64,000 nt of DNA from Apoderus coryli (taxonomy: Eukaryota; Arthropoda; Insecta; Coleoptera; Attelabidae), in the NCBI GenBank assembly GCA_911728435.2, contig OU452204.1, positions 4,092,001 through 4,156,000 of the forward strand. Direction: 5' to 3'. The notes below the pieces were generated by a model. That model worked only from the letters and a program-made list of their open reading frames with translations. It did no database searches and was not told the DNA's origin. Shown piece by piece: positions 40,771 to 52,502 of this stretch. Numbering within the stretch: the first letter of the stretch is position 1; every line of letters begins with the position of its first letter. A program made the translations under genes and the position numbers.

Positions 40771-40859
40771 TGCAATTTATCGGTTTCCATAAAAATGGTA
40801 GAAATCACAATATTGATGTAATTAACTTTTTTGTAGCTTATAAGTTGCTCTTTTAAAAA

Positions 40860-41690
40860 AAAGTAATAATTTAAAATAATGAAGCTTGTCAGAGCTGTCG
40901 TTGATTAATTTATATGTAAAATTTATCAAATGCCTCCTATAGCTACATCAATGAAAAGTTAATGAAAGCCAAGATAATGCAGATTATTTTAGGTTATCTG
41001 TCCCCAAATGCATGTTAAATTTTGTCAAAATTTGGACACCCTGATCTCGATAACGAAGCATTTGCGGACATGGGTTCAATGACAAAAAATGCTTAAAGTA
41101 CTCTCAGGAACCGCAAAATTTTAATGCTAACTGGTATCAAAAACTACTTAGTTTTGTATTAACTCATGTGCTTTTGCAGTCTCATAAAATAATTAAACAA
41201 TGTGGAAATTAAAAATTCATGTATCTGGTAACTATATGTATGTCGTAGTAACATTTCTGATCGAGAAAAACGTGTGAGGGCGAGTCGGAGATAGGAGAGG
41301 CAAAAACGAAGATTAATTTTTTTCTCATAACTCTCGTGTGTTCAATTTTTTCTTTTGCTCCTTGAGTGCAAACTTCCAAAAAGATGCGTTGTTTATAATT
41401 ACTAAAATAAATATAAAAATACAGATAAGTTCACATTTTTTCAGTTCGATGTGTGTGTAAATAGCTACCTATTATACCTAAATGCATCTCAAGCCGGCAA
41501 CAAAACAACAATCAACATCAAACAAAAATAACATCGCACTATAATTTTCTTATAATATAATGATACAGTTAATTCAAATTTATATATCTCATTGTTTCTT
41601 GATTGATCCAAGGTGTACGAATGGTGCCATAATAGTATATTACATAACATGTGCTGTAAATGATATTTTACATGCGAGAGACTAGTTTGC
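40860..41690. other. No gene recognised
   Basis: A+T-rich; a motif gacaccctgatctcg near 41034 resembles ends of mariner-like repeats. No protein remnant was identified. Confidence 0.35.
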
Positions 41691-41696
41691 CCACGA

Positions 41697-41709
41697 GCCG
41701 CGAAGCGGC
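41697..41709. repeat. Second GCGAAGC palindrome
   Basis: gccgcgaagcggc is a perfect hairpin around GCGAAGC (41700-41706), as at 115-135. It lies in A+T-rich surroundings. Confidence 0.5.
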
Positions 41710-41913
41710 GAGTAAGGCAGTGTCTTGAGCATGGAAAATTATTTAGAGCTCGAGTTATGTACTGTACTTTTTCTACGACTTTGCAGAATCAAAATCCATT
41801 TCAGAATTAAAATTTAAGCAAAAATATTTCACACAGAAGAAGAGGTAATTATGACATTTAAATATTTGACATTTGTGTTTGACATAATTCCATAATAAAA
41901 AATAAAAATCTCT

Positions 41914-41947
41914 AAAGTGTTATGTAATATTCATTACGTAACACTTT
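41914..41947. repeat. Nearly perfect 34-bp palindrome
   Basis: aaagtgttatgtaatattca followed by its complement ending at 41947, with one mismatch pair. It could be a cruciform-forming site or a MITE relic. Confidence 0.6.
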
Positions 41948-42212
41948 GGTGATCATTACGTACCACTTATGTAAGATTGAATTTACATGTCACGTTAACA
42001 GTTTTGCAATAGACGGCTTAACAAAACAGGAGTAGAAAAAAATATTTTTCGACACCCGTACTATAATAATACACTTATATGCCAAAAATCTGTATCATAA
42101 TGAGACCCATTAGGATACAGATTTTTCATAACGCTACAGATTTTTAACCAATAGAAACCCTTAATTTTCCTATCAAGCATGATGTGCATTTGACGTTTGT
42201 CAATACAAATAT

Positions 42213-43030
42213 AAATAATAATAATAAATTTATTTGTAGTTCAACATAACATAAAATTCAAATTCTACAATACATACATTTATAATGCATAAACACAAAG
42301 GAACTACAAAATGGGTTAGATGACAGTTAAAAACTGATATAGAAATCTAACCCCAAAAATCAATTACAAATTCTAAAAAAAAAAATACCACTGTACACAT
42401 AATTAGGGAAATATAAAGGGTGTCTCGTGTAGCGCAATCAAAAATAACCAAAAATAACTAGAAATAATACTATCAAATACCCATGTTTATAACGATTAAC
42501 ATAAAACTAAAAAACTAAAGTGGATTCAACAAACGTTCTTTAAATTGTTTTTTGAACGAACCAATATTCAAATGTTTTAGGTTATGCGGTAGGTTATTAT
42601 AAATATTATAGATCTGAAATGAAAAGGATCGTTCAAATATTGCAGTTCTGTGGGAGGGAGGGGAAAGAAGATTTCTAAATCTGATATTTAGGTTATGAAC
42701 GTCTGATCGGAAGCTAATCTTGTTGTAGAGATATGGAGGGTGTCTTTTGGTTAGAACGGAATGATATAGTGTGGCTGAGTGTAGGAGCCTTCTATTCTGC
42801 ATCGAAAGCCATTTCGTATCAGCAAGTTTATGACTTATAGGTTCGTATTTTCTGATGCCAAAAATATAACGCAAACATGACTTCTGGACACGCTGTATGC
42901 GATTTTTATCAGTACTCAACAAACAAGGGCTGTAAACAACATCGCAAAAATTAAAAGTACTAAGAACCAGAGCATTAGTAAGTCTAGTTTTCAGCTCAGT
43001 AGAAAGTACATGTCGATGAGGATATAACAT
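42213..43030 (-). pseudogene. LINE 3' end, C-terminal domain only
   Basis: Severely 5'-truncated minus-strand LINE. The frame 43030-42515 is open for 171 codons: LSTFNFCDVVYSPCLLSTDK, NRIQRVQKSCLRYIFGIRKY, EPISHKLADTKWLSMQNRRL and SFSFQIYNIYNNLPHNLKHL. This is the region after the reverse-transcriptase thumb in CR1/Jockey-type elements. It ends in a short 3' UTR and a TTA tail at about 42213-42229. The related tail at 61867-62067 shares RRLLHSxxLxxxIL and FRYQVYTYYN. The preserved frame suggests a fairly recent insertion. Confidence 0.75.
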
Positions 43031-43079
43031 TTTTAGATATAATATAGTTATAGTTCTTCATTATTTATCGGGTGTAGAA

Positions 43080-43150
43080 AAAATAGAATATGCAATGATC
43101 ATGTAATGATGGTTATTAATACATGATCGTTGCATATAATATACTATTTT
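43080..43150. repeat. Hairpin, ~26-bp arms
   Basis: aaaatagaatatgcaatgat... pairs with its diverged complement at 43120-43150 (tacatgatcgttgcatataa...). It lies directly upstream of the LINE tail. Confidence 0.65.
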
Positions 43151-44555
43151 TGGATAATTTTAATCTCAGTCTTTCATTTTGTTGCGCCTGTCACTGGTCA
43201 ACGATTTATTTCAATATATTCCTGTTTCTAACTATAACTACTGATTTGTATTTAAAGACTATTTGAAAGAATATTAATTTATTGTAAATGTGTTCTTTCT
43301 ACCATCGTTTTCGAAAATGGCGATTTCGATCCCTAAATGCAGGAAAAATGTAGGTAGCACTGTTTCTTTTTTTTCTCTATTTCTCCCTCTACTAGGCGAG
43401 TATATTCAATTTTGTTCAGCAAAACTTAGGTGAAATAGTTGGATGAAATTACAGGACTCATGGTAGGTAATTGCTCTTTTCACCACCTACTGCTTAAACT
43501 CTATATTAGATATTTACACATCCTGTACTATTTCAGAAACGCGTAGAATTCTTATTCATGTATTACTAGATTAGCTGTACTAGTTCTAGGAATGTTTAAC
43601 TTGTAAGTAGCAAATGATTTTAGTTTTAATGGATTGTTACAAATAAATTGGAAAACTTTATCGATGTTTGTACCTAAATAAATAAAGTTTATTCAATAAT
43701 AATGAGTACGCAGAGTAATATTTCTCACAGTCCTACTTATTTGATATCTACCTATCCAAAAGCCTTAATATTCCTTTAAATTACTTTTATCATGAAAATT
43801 GTGCACGAAATTACGAATTAGTTAACCATAGTACTTGTATGTTGTATCTACAAAGAGAGCAAACAAAAGTGCTTAAATACTACTTTGATGATAATGTGGT
43901 TTAAAATAAACTAAAAATAAATTTAGGACGGAAGAAAACATGAAATAAAGACAAGATATATTGTTTTTTTTTTATAAAAAGGAAATGCTTTTATAAAAGC
44001 TGTTGTGGACAGATATCGTGATGAAAGAAACAAGTAAAAGATACTTAGTAACTTGTCAGTTTCATGCGCTATCTCTATTGTTATCATCTGGCGGCTTCCC
44101 CCATTAAAATCCATAAACCCCCGACAAAACTGAGGGTTGCAAAACTATATATCACACGCATGCGCTTGGGCACTGACGGAATAGGTAGGTATGTATAATG
44201 AATTTTTCACATTTTCCTTTACTATGTTGCCACACCAGATTGCTCGGATTTTCTTTTATATTTGAATGGTATTTGTGCTCTATTATTATTTATATATAAA
44301 ATAGCAGACGTAACTAAGTTATGCAAAAAGGAACCAACCCCAAAAAGTAAGTTTTGAGAAAATAAGGTTTAAAGTTAATGTTTTATAATCAATTCATCAG
44401 TTTTTCTATTGGGGATTTATTCTATTCTATATATTATGAGAGCAGTTTTAAAAAATAACCAAGAATAAATTAAAACAAAACATAGTTTGGGCTATTTAGC
44501 AATTTTAATAAATGATGATAGTAAATGAGCTGATGTTGGTATTATAAGGTTTTAT
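43151..44555. other. No gene recognised
   Basis: About 1.4 kb of A+T-rich sequence. A 63-codon minus-strand frame at 43923-44114 has no recognisable motif and no splice context. Confidence 0.4.
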
Positions 44556-44559
44556 TGAA

Positions 44560-45330
44560 AAATAGGTGGGTACAAAACATTATTTCAATTTCAAAATTGG
44601 GTTGGCCGATTCCTTCAATGTTATCAACAACGTTGCGAGCGGCGACGAGAGTTTCATAGAAAGGAAGACAGTCAGGAAGTAGGTGCCATATTGATTTTAA
44701 GTCTTTAAGTTTTTCTTGAGATATTTCTTTCTCGGTAGGCCCCAAAGGGCAAAGCTGGTTCATGGACAATAGTTTATTACGGCTTGGTCCTCTTGACCCT
44801 CTTGCTTTCCTTGAAATGTCAATTTCTGTAAAATTTCCTTGGTTAAAATCCTACTTTAAATACAACGAAAATGGTTTTTCCTTCAGTTTCTCTGGTTTTT
44901 AACTAACTTACTTCCTCTTCATTACAATATTTTTTTCTATTTGTTAGGTATTTGTTTTTCTATATTCACTGTCCTTAAAAATTCAAAATTCCTCTGTTTT
45001 CATTGGAGTAACGATTAAGGCATTCTTTTTTCTACAAGCTTTCATAACCTTAAAGTAATCTTCGGGCGTGTACAGTCTTTGTTGACGTTTAAAGGCTGAT
45101 TCCACTTTCCTAAAATCATCTTTATTTGGGAGGTAACTATGGCCGGAGACTAAATAAGACTGGGGTGATCATTAAGCAAAGTTTTCAGCAATAAAACATT
45201 CTACATCCTTATTTTTTGCGGCAAAAACCATATGAATTTTTCATCTTTTTCCGTGCTCCTTTCCACAAAGTATAAGGCTCTTCCCGTTCCATTTTTACCT
45301 TATCTTTTTCTTCACCTGTTGCATTTTCTT
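44560..45330 (-). pseudogene. Uncharacterised multicopy RNase-H-like family, copy 2
   Basis: Minus-strand relic of the family also seen at 23238-23875. About 45160-45000 reads FSVSGHSYLPNKDDFRKVES, then AFKRQQRLYTPEDYFKVMKA and CRKKNALIVTPM. After an A+T-rich stretch with stops, 44769-44560 gives LCPLGPTEKEISQEKLKDLK, then SIWHLLPDCLPFYETL, parallel to the EPVPIDVKMYINILDLLPYY...FYTNI tail of copy 1. Only the C-terminal third is left. The order of blocks agrees with the family as I remember it from insect genomes. No named domain can be assigned. Confidence 0.5.
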
Positions 45331-45860
45331 CTTTAATATTGAAAGCGTCGCATTTATTGCATGTATGATGTATGTTTCTTTAAAGGTTATGTTAAAACAA
45401 AACAAATCTCAAAAAGAAGGTATAAATATACAAAAGAGTTTCGCAGAATTTTAAAGAGCAAAAAGGAACCAAGTTGCGTGTATACAGCTGAAAGTATTAT
45501 TTATTTTGGATGGATCGTTTTTGCAATATGTGTAGGTGTTTTTATGTATCATTTGAATCCATAAACTCATTTTCGTCAAATTCTGGATTGGTTCCTTTTT
45601 GTATAACTACGTCCACACACAAAAATATATTTTGGAATGCCTGTTGAGGTAACGGCAGTTTGTTTTTTAAGCAGTGGTCATCAATGAATATGCAGGGCTT
45701 GTATCCAAAAAAATGTAACAGAGAGCATACGTGTGATTCTGATTTAATACATAGTAACGGAAGATTGTCTGTCGTCTGGATAGGTAGGTAGGTCGGTTCA
45801 AAATGAGTGGGTCTGCGCCTGATCCTCCACTGCGACCACCGAGGGACTATGTGGCTCATA
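45331..45860. other. No gene recognised
   Basis: A 67-codon plus-strand frame (45361-45564) has a hydrophobic C-terminal segment but no supporting context. A short ggtaggtaggtaggtcggtt run lies near 45781. Confidence 0.35.
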
Positions 45861-45861
45861 C

Positions 45862-46110
45862 CTATTCATATTTCATCCAGCAGGTCAATCTTCTCAATGA
45901 AGTCGATTATTTTTCTGGGTGAGCTTTCTTTTAGACTCGCTGATAGAAGGGTTACTTCACCAAATATTGCGAATCTAGTTCTAGCTACAGCTGGGCAAGA
46001 ACACAGTACATGTTCCGCTGTCTCATCATCCTCCAGACACAATCAGCACTCGGAATTTTCCAAGAGACCCAATCTCGAGAGATGATGATTCAAACGACAG
46101 TGACCAGTAT
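45862..46110 (-). pseudogene. LINE RNase-H-side C-terminal fragment
   Basis: The minus strand reads CRLNHHLSRLGLLENSEC, a TGA where the family has an Arg codon, then LCLEDDETAEHVLCSCPAVA, RTRFAIFGEVTLL and KIIDFIEKIDLLDEI before a stop. The C-x2-C-x(n)-H-x4-C-type cluster near the end is found after the RNase H domain of I/R1/LOA-type LINEs. The stop could be a CGA to TGA change at a methylated CpG. Nothing of the reverse transcriptase is nearby. Confidence 0.65.
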
Positions 46111-46688
46111 ATAGTCCAACCAGGCAGCCCAGATGAGATCTACTCATATCCAACAACTCCCTGGCCCTTGATTTCAATGGGTATATGTATGTACCCAAAC
46201 TTGAATGATTTTTGCCAAAAGTTCTGAACTTTTGTCGTCATCCAGGTATTAACTATGTATTTGGCAGTGCTAAACGCTAGGCCAGTTGCCGGTTCTGGTT
46301 CGAATAATTCTCCTTCAGCCCCAGAACGGCCAGGGATCCAGACCTGAGTCAGGTTATTATTTCTCCCGATGTCTTCCTATCCTATCCGTTCGGAATATTT
46401 TAACATATCACAATATTTCGGAAAAAAGCTCAATTTTTTTATTCGGCTGCAGTTTAACATATATATTCACTCTCGTAGATCAATCTTGTTTTTTATTTTC
46501 ATGCGAAGATTCACAATCATCATTAGCCCAATAGATCAAAATAGAAACATACAATTGCCGCTTTTCCGTTATTCAGAACGCGATCATCCTGTTAGGAACA
46601 ACAACTTGTCTAAGACGAATTATAAATCATAGATTAATATTCCACTGTCTTAATTCCTGAATGTAATACTTACTGTGAATTCTTCATA
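46111..46688. other. No clear feature
   Basis: Bases 46111-46330 may be further decayed sequence of the preceding LINE; 46331-46688 is unassigned. Confidence 0.35.
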
Positions 46689-47425
46689 CAAGGTGTCCAG
46701 AAAGGGTGGTATTTGTATCTGTACTGTCCATGTAACAGGGTGTGAGGCAGCGCTTAAGGATGGTCTGTTGCGCTGCGTTTTGAGGATTTACTAACCATGG
46801 ATGCGTACCCGGGAAACCATCACGCTTTTTGCATACGCGCCTACTTTCGCAATGGTGATTCGATAGCAACTGAAACGGGCACGCAAACAAGCAGAACTGC
46901 TGCTACTCGGCCAACGAGAATCCGAGAGAGAAACATGATCGATCACTCAGAGTTCAAAAGTTGTTGCGTGGGCTGTCATGTCTTTTGAAGGCATCATTGG
47001 GTCTTATTTTTTGAAGACCGGCGAGGGTAGGCACTTACAGTATACAGTGAATAGTATTGCGATATGTTAAGGAACTTTTTGGCTGCACAACTGTTTGAGG
47101 TTTTAATGTGGAAACAAGGTTTCAACAAGACCACAGCCACATTTCCAACCAATCGCTTGCGGTTCATTCAACTTTTCTCAGGAAAAGTAATCTTTCGTCG
47201 AGGCAGCATCAACTGGCCTCCTAGAAGCCTCGATCTTACACCCTTGATTATTTCTTAAATAGAAAGTATATACAAAATACCACGAACTCTACTGCAATTG
47301 AAGCACAATCTGCACCGAAATGGCCGCCATTTTCAGAGAGATGTGTGGACGCATGGCGGCTAAATTTCCGTTTTCGGTTAGAGGAGTGCCAGCAGCGCGA
47401 TGGTCAACATGTGGACAACGCACGT
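46689..47425 (+). pseudogene. Mariner-like (DDE_3) transposase relic, internally deleted
   Basis: Starts with an end-like aaggtgtccagaaagggtgg at 46689. The N-terminal remnant AYFRNGDSIATETGT is at 46845-46890, followed by TRPTRIRERNM and IIGSYFLKTGEGRHL (about 46990-47035). VLMWKQGFNKTTATFPTNRL (47103-47160) corresponds to the NVETWFQQDGATCHTSN catalytic block of the related minus-strand copy at 54870-55560, with bases lost. RGSINWPPRSLDLTPL (47203-47250) is the final DDE block, and RTLLQLKHNLHRNGRHFQRD marks the C-terminal part. Many frame breaks; non-functional. Confidence 0.7.
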
Positions 47426-47429
47426 GCGG

Positions 47430-47990
47430 ACCTCAGACCTAAGAGTCTTCGATAATCATAACATCGAAGTTCGAACCAAGTTGCGAGTGTATAATGCTAT
47501 TGTTGTTCCTACCTCTACGTATTGCTGTCTTGGATCCCTTATCGGAGGCATTTAAGAACTGTAGAATAGTACCATCAACGATGAAGAATTCTTGGCAGGA
47601 CCGACGGACAGACAGCAGCGTTTTGGGGGAAGCTGAAACAACTAGCAGTGAGGCGATGATTATCAGGCACCAGCTGCGATGGACTGGCCACATAATCCGC
47701 ATGCCAACGGAAGGCCTTCCAAAGAGAATCCTTTATGTGAATAATGCTGTGAAGCTTAAGGTCGGCTCACAAAATCAGGGAGGGCAGCAAACGAGGTACA
47801 AGGATGTTCTTAAGACCAACATGAAGAACAACTGGGAGCAGATCGCGAACGATCGACCGAGATAGAGGCGTACTATTTACGAGGGCCATCAAGTTTTTGA
47901 AGAGCAGCGTCGAGGACATGAGGATGCAAAGAGACAGCATCGAAAGGAGAGATAACGCATCGATAGGACAGCGTGTTTACAAATAAATGA
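47430..47990 (+). pseudogene. RTE-type LINE, C-terminal end
   Basis: Plus-strand tail of an RTE/BovB-like retrotransposon: FDNHNIEVRTKLRVYNAIVV followed by a decayed section, then WQDRRTDSSVLGEAETTSSE, AMIIRHQLRWTGHIIRMPTE, GLPKRILYVN and QGGQQTRYKDVLKTNMKNN with WEQIANDRPR. This HQLRWxGHxxRMPxxRLPK ... RYKDxLK ... WExxAxDRxxWR pattern is characteristic of the C-terminus of RTE-clade proteins. The ORF 47494-47865 is open but lacks the reverse transcriptase. It begins only a few bases after the DDE_3 relic. Confidence 0.8.
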
Positions 47991-48117
47991 TGGTGGTTGA
48001 GTGTGTCAGTTTTATGACAAAATGTGTGGCTCGAGGATCGGTCGTTTAGCCATCTTAGGGTTCACAACAGAAATCCCGAGTTGGAGAGTGAATGCTGAAG
48101 ATTATGAATGTTGGGTT

Positions 48118-48424
48118 AAATAGGAATGAGCAACAATAGAATTTTTGTGGTCGCAGGAAAAGGTTTTTTTGAAACCCAGCGTCATTCTGGCTGGCTTATT
48201 TCATGACTGTTGTAGACACGTTAACAAATTGTGGACATGTTAACAAATTAGGACTATCCAATGATGACGCTGTTGCTTCTAAAATACAACTTTACGAATC
48301 TTTGACCAGCGAGCCTAAAACGAAGTTACCCAGTAAAATAATCGAATTCGTCAAGAAGGTTTAAATAGAAATGAGCAACAATGGACTTTTTATGGTCGCA
48401 GGAAAAGGTTTTTATGAGACCCAC
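48118..48424 (+). repeat. Direct repeat, ~60 bp, 245 bases apart
   Basis: aataggaatgagcaacaata (48119 on) recurs at 48363 (aatagaaatgagcaacaatg) with about 85 % identity over 60 bases, both including tggtcgcaggaaaaggtttt. Between them a plus-strand frame reads KIQLYESLTSEPKTKLPSK, which looks coding, but I do not recognise the family. Confidence 0.6.
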
Positions 48425-49768
48425 TCATTTAGAATTTACAGAGCATCGTTCCGGTTGAATTATTTCAAGAATCCCACTTTTATCAGATTTGTGGCTTAGG
48501 CTTAACTTACTAAAAAAATAACTATCCACAAATATTTTACAACTCATAGTGTTTCGCTGGTTGCAGGAATTATTCCAGCGATAGACAACACCGGCATAAT
48601 ACGGTATTACCTACTACTACCATCAGATCGAGCGCGCCTCCGTTTTGTTGTATATACGTACATATTTTGTTGTTTGATCGCCGGCCGCTCATGCCTTGCT
48701 TTTAAAATTACTACTCCGCATGTTTAGTAGTTATATTTTACCTTATTACGTGTATGTACCTATAATACCGGCTAAAATCGCGGTAGTCTAAACAATAAAA
48801 CTCATTCATTCGCAATTAAGTGCCATTCCTTATCTATGCCATTCAATAGTGACCACTCAAATTAAATAATTTCGAAAAACGTATTCATATAGTGTGTTGT
48901 GATTTTGAAACATAGTTACCTAGTGGTTCAGTGATTAGTGCTAATAAAAAATTACTAAGTGATAAATTAATTATCATCTACATCACAGCTGGTCAAGGTA
49001 ATTTTCAACTAATAAATCACAAGATCAAATTTTTTAAACTGGAAGATACACCTCTACATATCTAACGACACAAATTCGAAACGTAATATTAAGTATTTAC
49101 TTAGTTACCTTGTGTTAACAATAATATACCTATTTGCGCAATTCCTGTTGATAAATTGGTCTCTATTTTCAATTCAATAAATACAAGAATCGTAATACTA
49201 TTGACATCACAATTTTGACGTCTATTTGCTGCTGCTGTTAATGCATATTCCATTATTTTTAAGTATTAATTATATTAAACTATCGACCTATTTGTTTATT
49301 TCTCCTGTCATTCATAACAGACCTTATTATTGGATGGGCTAGAAATACCTACAACTGCTATATTATTATCCATTGTTTTCATTACACTGGAACGATTTTT
49401 ATTCTATCAATCTGATGTGAATTTCTATAAGCGCTGAATGCGTTTAATAATAAAAATGACGAATAAAAAGGAGTGTTTAGATAAAAAGGATGTTAATTAG
49501 ATTTCGGATGAGCGCGCTCTTTATAATTAAAATATTTTAGGCGTAGATTTTAATTAAATTTGTATATGCGTAATCGTAATACAACAGCTTAATATACAGA
49601 GGGCTGTACGAAAATTCGATGTTTTAAATTTGTTTACTAATAGAAAGTAATGGCTTAAACTGATTCAATAATTAATATTCGGAGAAGGATTAATACCTAC
49701 TATTTAAAAAATACCTAGGTATATTAATGTTGCAATTATTGCATGAAAGTTCAATATCAACTAGGTAG
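48425..49768. other. No gene recognised; possible promoter region
   Basis: Around 48620-48690 a slightly G+C-richer stretch (gatcgagcgcgcctccg) is followed by ~300 bases of leader-like sequence and a gtcaag/gtaatt candidate donor near 48996. This could be a host promoter and a 5' UTR exon, but no open frame or core promoter set confirms it. Confidence 0.3.
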
Positions 49769-49776
49769 GTACCTAC
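49769..49776. repeat. 8-bp target-site duplication, left copy
   Basis: GTACCTAC immediately before the hAT element; the identical octamer is at 53516-53523. Confidence 0.85.
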
Positions 49777-50059
49777 CAGGGGCGTAGTGACCAGTGTTCC
49801 GCGTGTTCCCCGGAACACGGGCCCGCGATCCTCAAGGGGCCTGGTACTGCATTCTGCATCTCCTCTATATTAAATCCCTATAAAATTTAGAATTTTTTTT
49901 ACATTTATTTGACTTGATTAAAAGTTTTATCACAAATTAAATTGACATCTTATAACAAAACAGAGGCTGACGAAGCAAATTCCTTGAAAAATAGAACTAT
50001 CATGTTAATCGTTTTGCAACCAAAAAATTTGAAATGTACTGATGCTCTTTCGAAAATAC

Positions 50060-51607
50060 TGCAAATACTGGTGTATTCATCGAGTGACGGCTGAGGACAT
50101 TATCAATGCAAGTAAAAAACTGAAGCCTAAACCTACGTCTGGAGCGGACGGTGTGCCCAGTTTTGTTGTAAAGGACTGTATTTATCCTTTATCTAATCCC
50201 TTGTGTCATATTTTTAATTTACTTCTACAAACTGGCACATTTCAGGACTTGTGGAAAACTGCAAGAGTAATTCCAATTCTGAAGAAGGGAGACCCTAGTA
50301 TCATTACTAATTATAGACCTATTTCAATTTTGTGTAATTTTTCTAAATTGTTTGAAATAGTGTTGTATCAATATATATTCTCCACTGTTAAAAATTCTAT
50401 TACAACTAAACAACATGGCTTTTTCTCAGGCAGATCATGCGCGACAAACTTGGCTTGCTTTTCACAGCATGTTTGTGAAGTCTTGGACACGCGTGGTCAA
50501 ATTGATGTAGTGTATACCGATTTCAGAAAAGCCTTTGATCAGATCGACCACTATGTTCTATTGAGAAAGCTTGAAAATTTTGGTTTTTCGTCGGGGTTGG
50601 TCGGCCTACTAAAATCTTATCTATTGGACCGTCGCCAGTTTGTGAAATATGAAGGGTATGAGTCATTCAAGTTTGTACCTACATCAGGTGTACCACAGGG
50701 ATCCAACTTAGGTCCATTGCTGTTTATTATTTTTATTAACGACATTTTCGATTGTGTGTTATGCAATGGGCTACTGTTTGCCGACGACTTGAAACTTTTT
50801 CATGAAATTCGTAGCCATGACGACTGTTTGTATCTTCAAAGATGCTTGCATTTTCTTGCAGACTGGTGTGATAGAAACAAGTTGCATTTGAATATAGACC
50901 AGTGTAATGTGGTGACCTATACGAGAAAAGACAATAGAATTACTTTTAATTAGTACATTGACGGTTCTGTCTTGAATCGAGAGACGGTTCTCAGGGACTT
51001 GGGTGTTTATTTTGATGAGCGTTTCTCCTTTGTGGCTCATGTGGAGCACGTCTCGCGACATTGCACTAAGCTGCTTGTTTTTATCCTAAGAAATTGTAAA
51101 TATTTTAATAACACCAAAACTTTTAAAATTTTATTTAGTGCTTTTATAAGATCCAGACTGGAATATTGCCAAATTGTATGGCACCCTATCTATGATAGAC
51201 ATGCTGAGACTCTAAACGCGGTGCATCGAAAATTTCTGAAATATTTGATATTTAGGGATTGTGGTGTTTATCCGCAGAGGGGAACCGAGTATCAGATTTT
51301 ACTATACGAGTGCGGGGAAACCTCACTGGAAAGCCGTCGAAGACTGCTAGCCGTTAAGTTTTTGCACATTCTATTGCATGGCTCAACAGACTGTGAGTAT
51401 TTATTGTCCAAACTGAATTTTATAATACCACGACAGGCTGGCAGGCTTAGGTTCACATTTTACGAGGATCCTTGTCGTACCAACATAATGCTTCAGTCTC
51501 CTGTACACTATATTTGTGACGGTTTTAACAGAGTATCGCACTTGCTTGATATCAACCACGGCACGCTCGCGAATATTGTTGCCACAATGCCGGGCTTGTT
51601 TTGGTGA
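50060..51607 (+). pseudogene. LINE reverse transcriptase with a single in-frame stop
   Basis: Nearly intact protein, interrupted only by TAG at 50951-50953. The parts 50042-50953 and 50972-51607 share one frame. Motifs: SGADGVPSFVVKDC, RVIPILKKGDPSIITNYRPI, KQHGFFSGRSCATNL, YTDFRKAFDQIDH (first Asp), PTSGVPQGSNLGPLLF, LLFADDLKLFHEI (Asp pair) and ADWCDRNKLHLNI. After the stop: VLRDLGVYFDERFSFVAHVE, FIRSRLEYCQIVWHPIYD and HAETLNAVHRKFLKYL. The endonuclease is missing. The first few residues before about 50060 belong to hAT sequence. One nonsense change and strong motif conservation indicate a young copy. Confidence 0.85.
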
Positions 51608-51830
51608 ATTAGAGTAGATACCTACTTATTTGTAGTTTCTGTTATTATATTGAATTATGTTTTGATGGTTTATTCTGTTTTTTCTGTTCTCTTTTTTTAA
51701 TTTTCATTCATTCATTTTTTGTATGAAAAGATATTTTTTATTTTTTTTTGTTCTTTATATGGACACGGATATAATGTAATTATGTTTCCTGTAATTGGGG
51801 TTGTACCCTGTTGGAAATAAAGAACTATTT
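50060..51830 (+). mobile_element. 5'-truncated Jockey-type LINE inserted in the hAT
   Basis: Covers a reverse transcriptase to C-terminus frame with one stop, a ~190-base 3' UTR and a poly(A)-like end (ggaaataaagaactatttat at about 51808). The upstream flank is hAT internal sequence and the downstream flank continues with the hAT transposase, so this is a clean nested insertion. Confidence 0.8.
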
Positions 51831-51840
51831 ATTTAAAAAA

Positions 51841-52440
51841 TAATCAGCAAAACCTTGAACAAGCCTCAAAAATGTTTAATACTGCTCTCGAAAATATCAT
51901 ATCAAGACACTTAGAAATAATTTTGATTTATTGATAAGCGAATCAAGTAATTTGGCTGCGGAATGGGGAGTAAAGGCGGGGTTTTCACAAAAGAGAATAA
52001 CCAGTCCTAAACGATTTTTTGATGAAAAGAAAAATAATTTTCAAGTAGAATCAAAAAATGAAGACTGGTTCAAAATAAAAGTTTTTTATACAACGTTAGA
52101 TATTATAATATCTCAGTTAAAAAATAGAACGTCCGGGATAAGTGAAATTTGCAAAACTTTTCGTGGATTATCTGCAGATGTGTGAGGTAATGATTCACTT
52201 TCTGATCGTGAATTTTATCGGATGGGTCAGGAATTGTACGTTAAATATGCTTGCTACATTTTCCTGACTCTCCCTGTATCTGTAGCAACACTCGAACGTT
52301 CATTTTCCAAGTTGAAATTGATAAAAAGTTTTCTTAGAAAGGCTGCCGGGGTTGTCAATTCTGTCAATTGGGAACCGGATTGCGCGAAATATAGACGTGT
52401 CTTACATAGTATCGACTTTCGCGAATATTAAGGCGAGAAT
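51841..52440 (+). pseudogene. hAT transposase C-terminal part
   Basis: Plus-strand, two frames split by a stop at 52183: SSNLAAEWGVKAGFSQKR, FFDEKKNNFQVESKNEDWF, IIISQLKNRTSGISEICKTF, then SDREFYRMGQELYVKYACYI, and the dimerisation block LPVSVATLERSFSKLKLIKS with FLRKAAG. The LxPVSVATxERSFSxLKLIK segment is the hallmark C-terminus of hAT transposases of the ZMYM1-like group. The catalytic Asp residues and the N-terminal zinc fingers are not present. It lies within the TIR- and TSD-bounded hAT, so it is the element's own gene, deleted and decayed. Confidence 0.8.
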
Positions 52441-52502
52441 TTTTTTTTATTTATTTATTTTATTATGCCTAATAATATGTACAGGGTAGCTACTATTTAA
52501 TA

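Noticed and set aside
45361..45564. Small membrane protein
   Set aside because: A single hydrophobic stretch in a 67-codon frame with no other support.
48900..49010. Core promoter and 5' UTR exon at 48.9 kb
   Set aside because: A TCAGT initiator-like pentamer and a possible GTAATT donor are present, but no DPE or TATA match and no coding exon can be tied to it.
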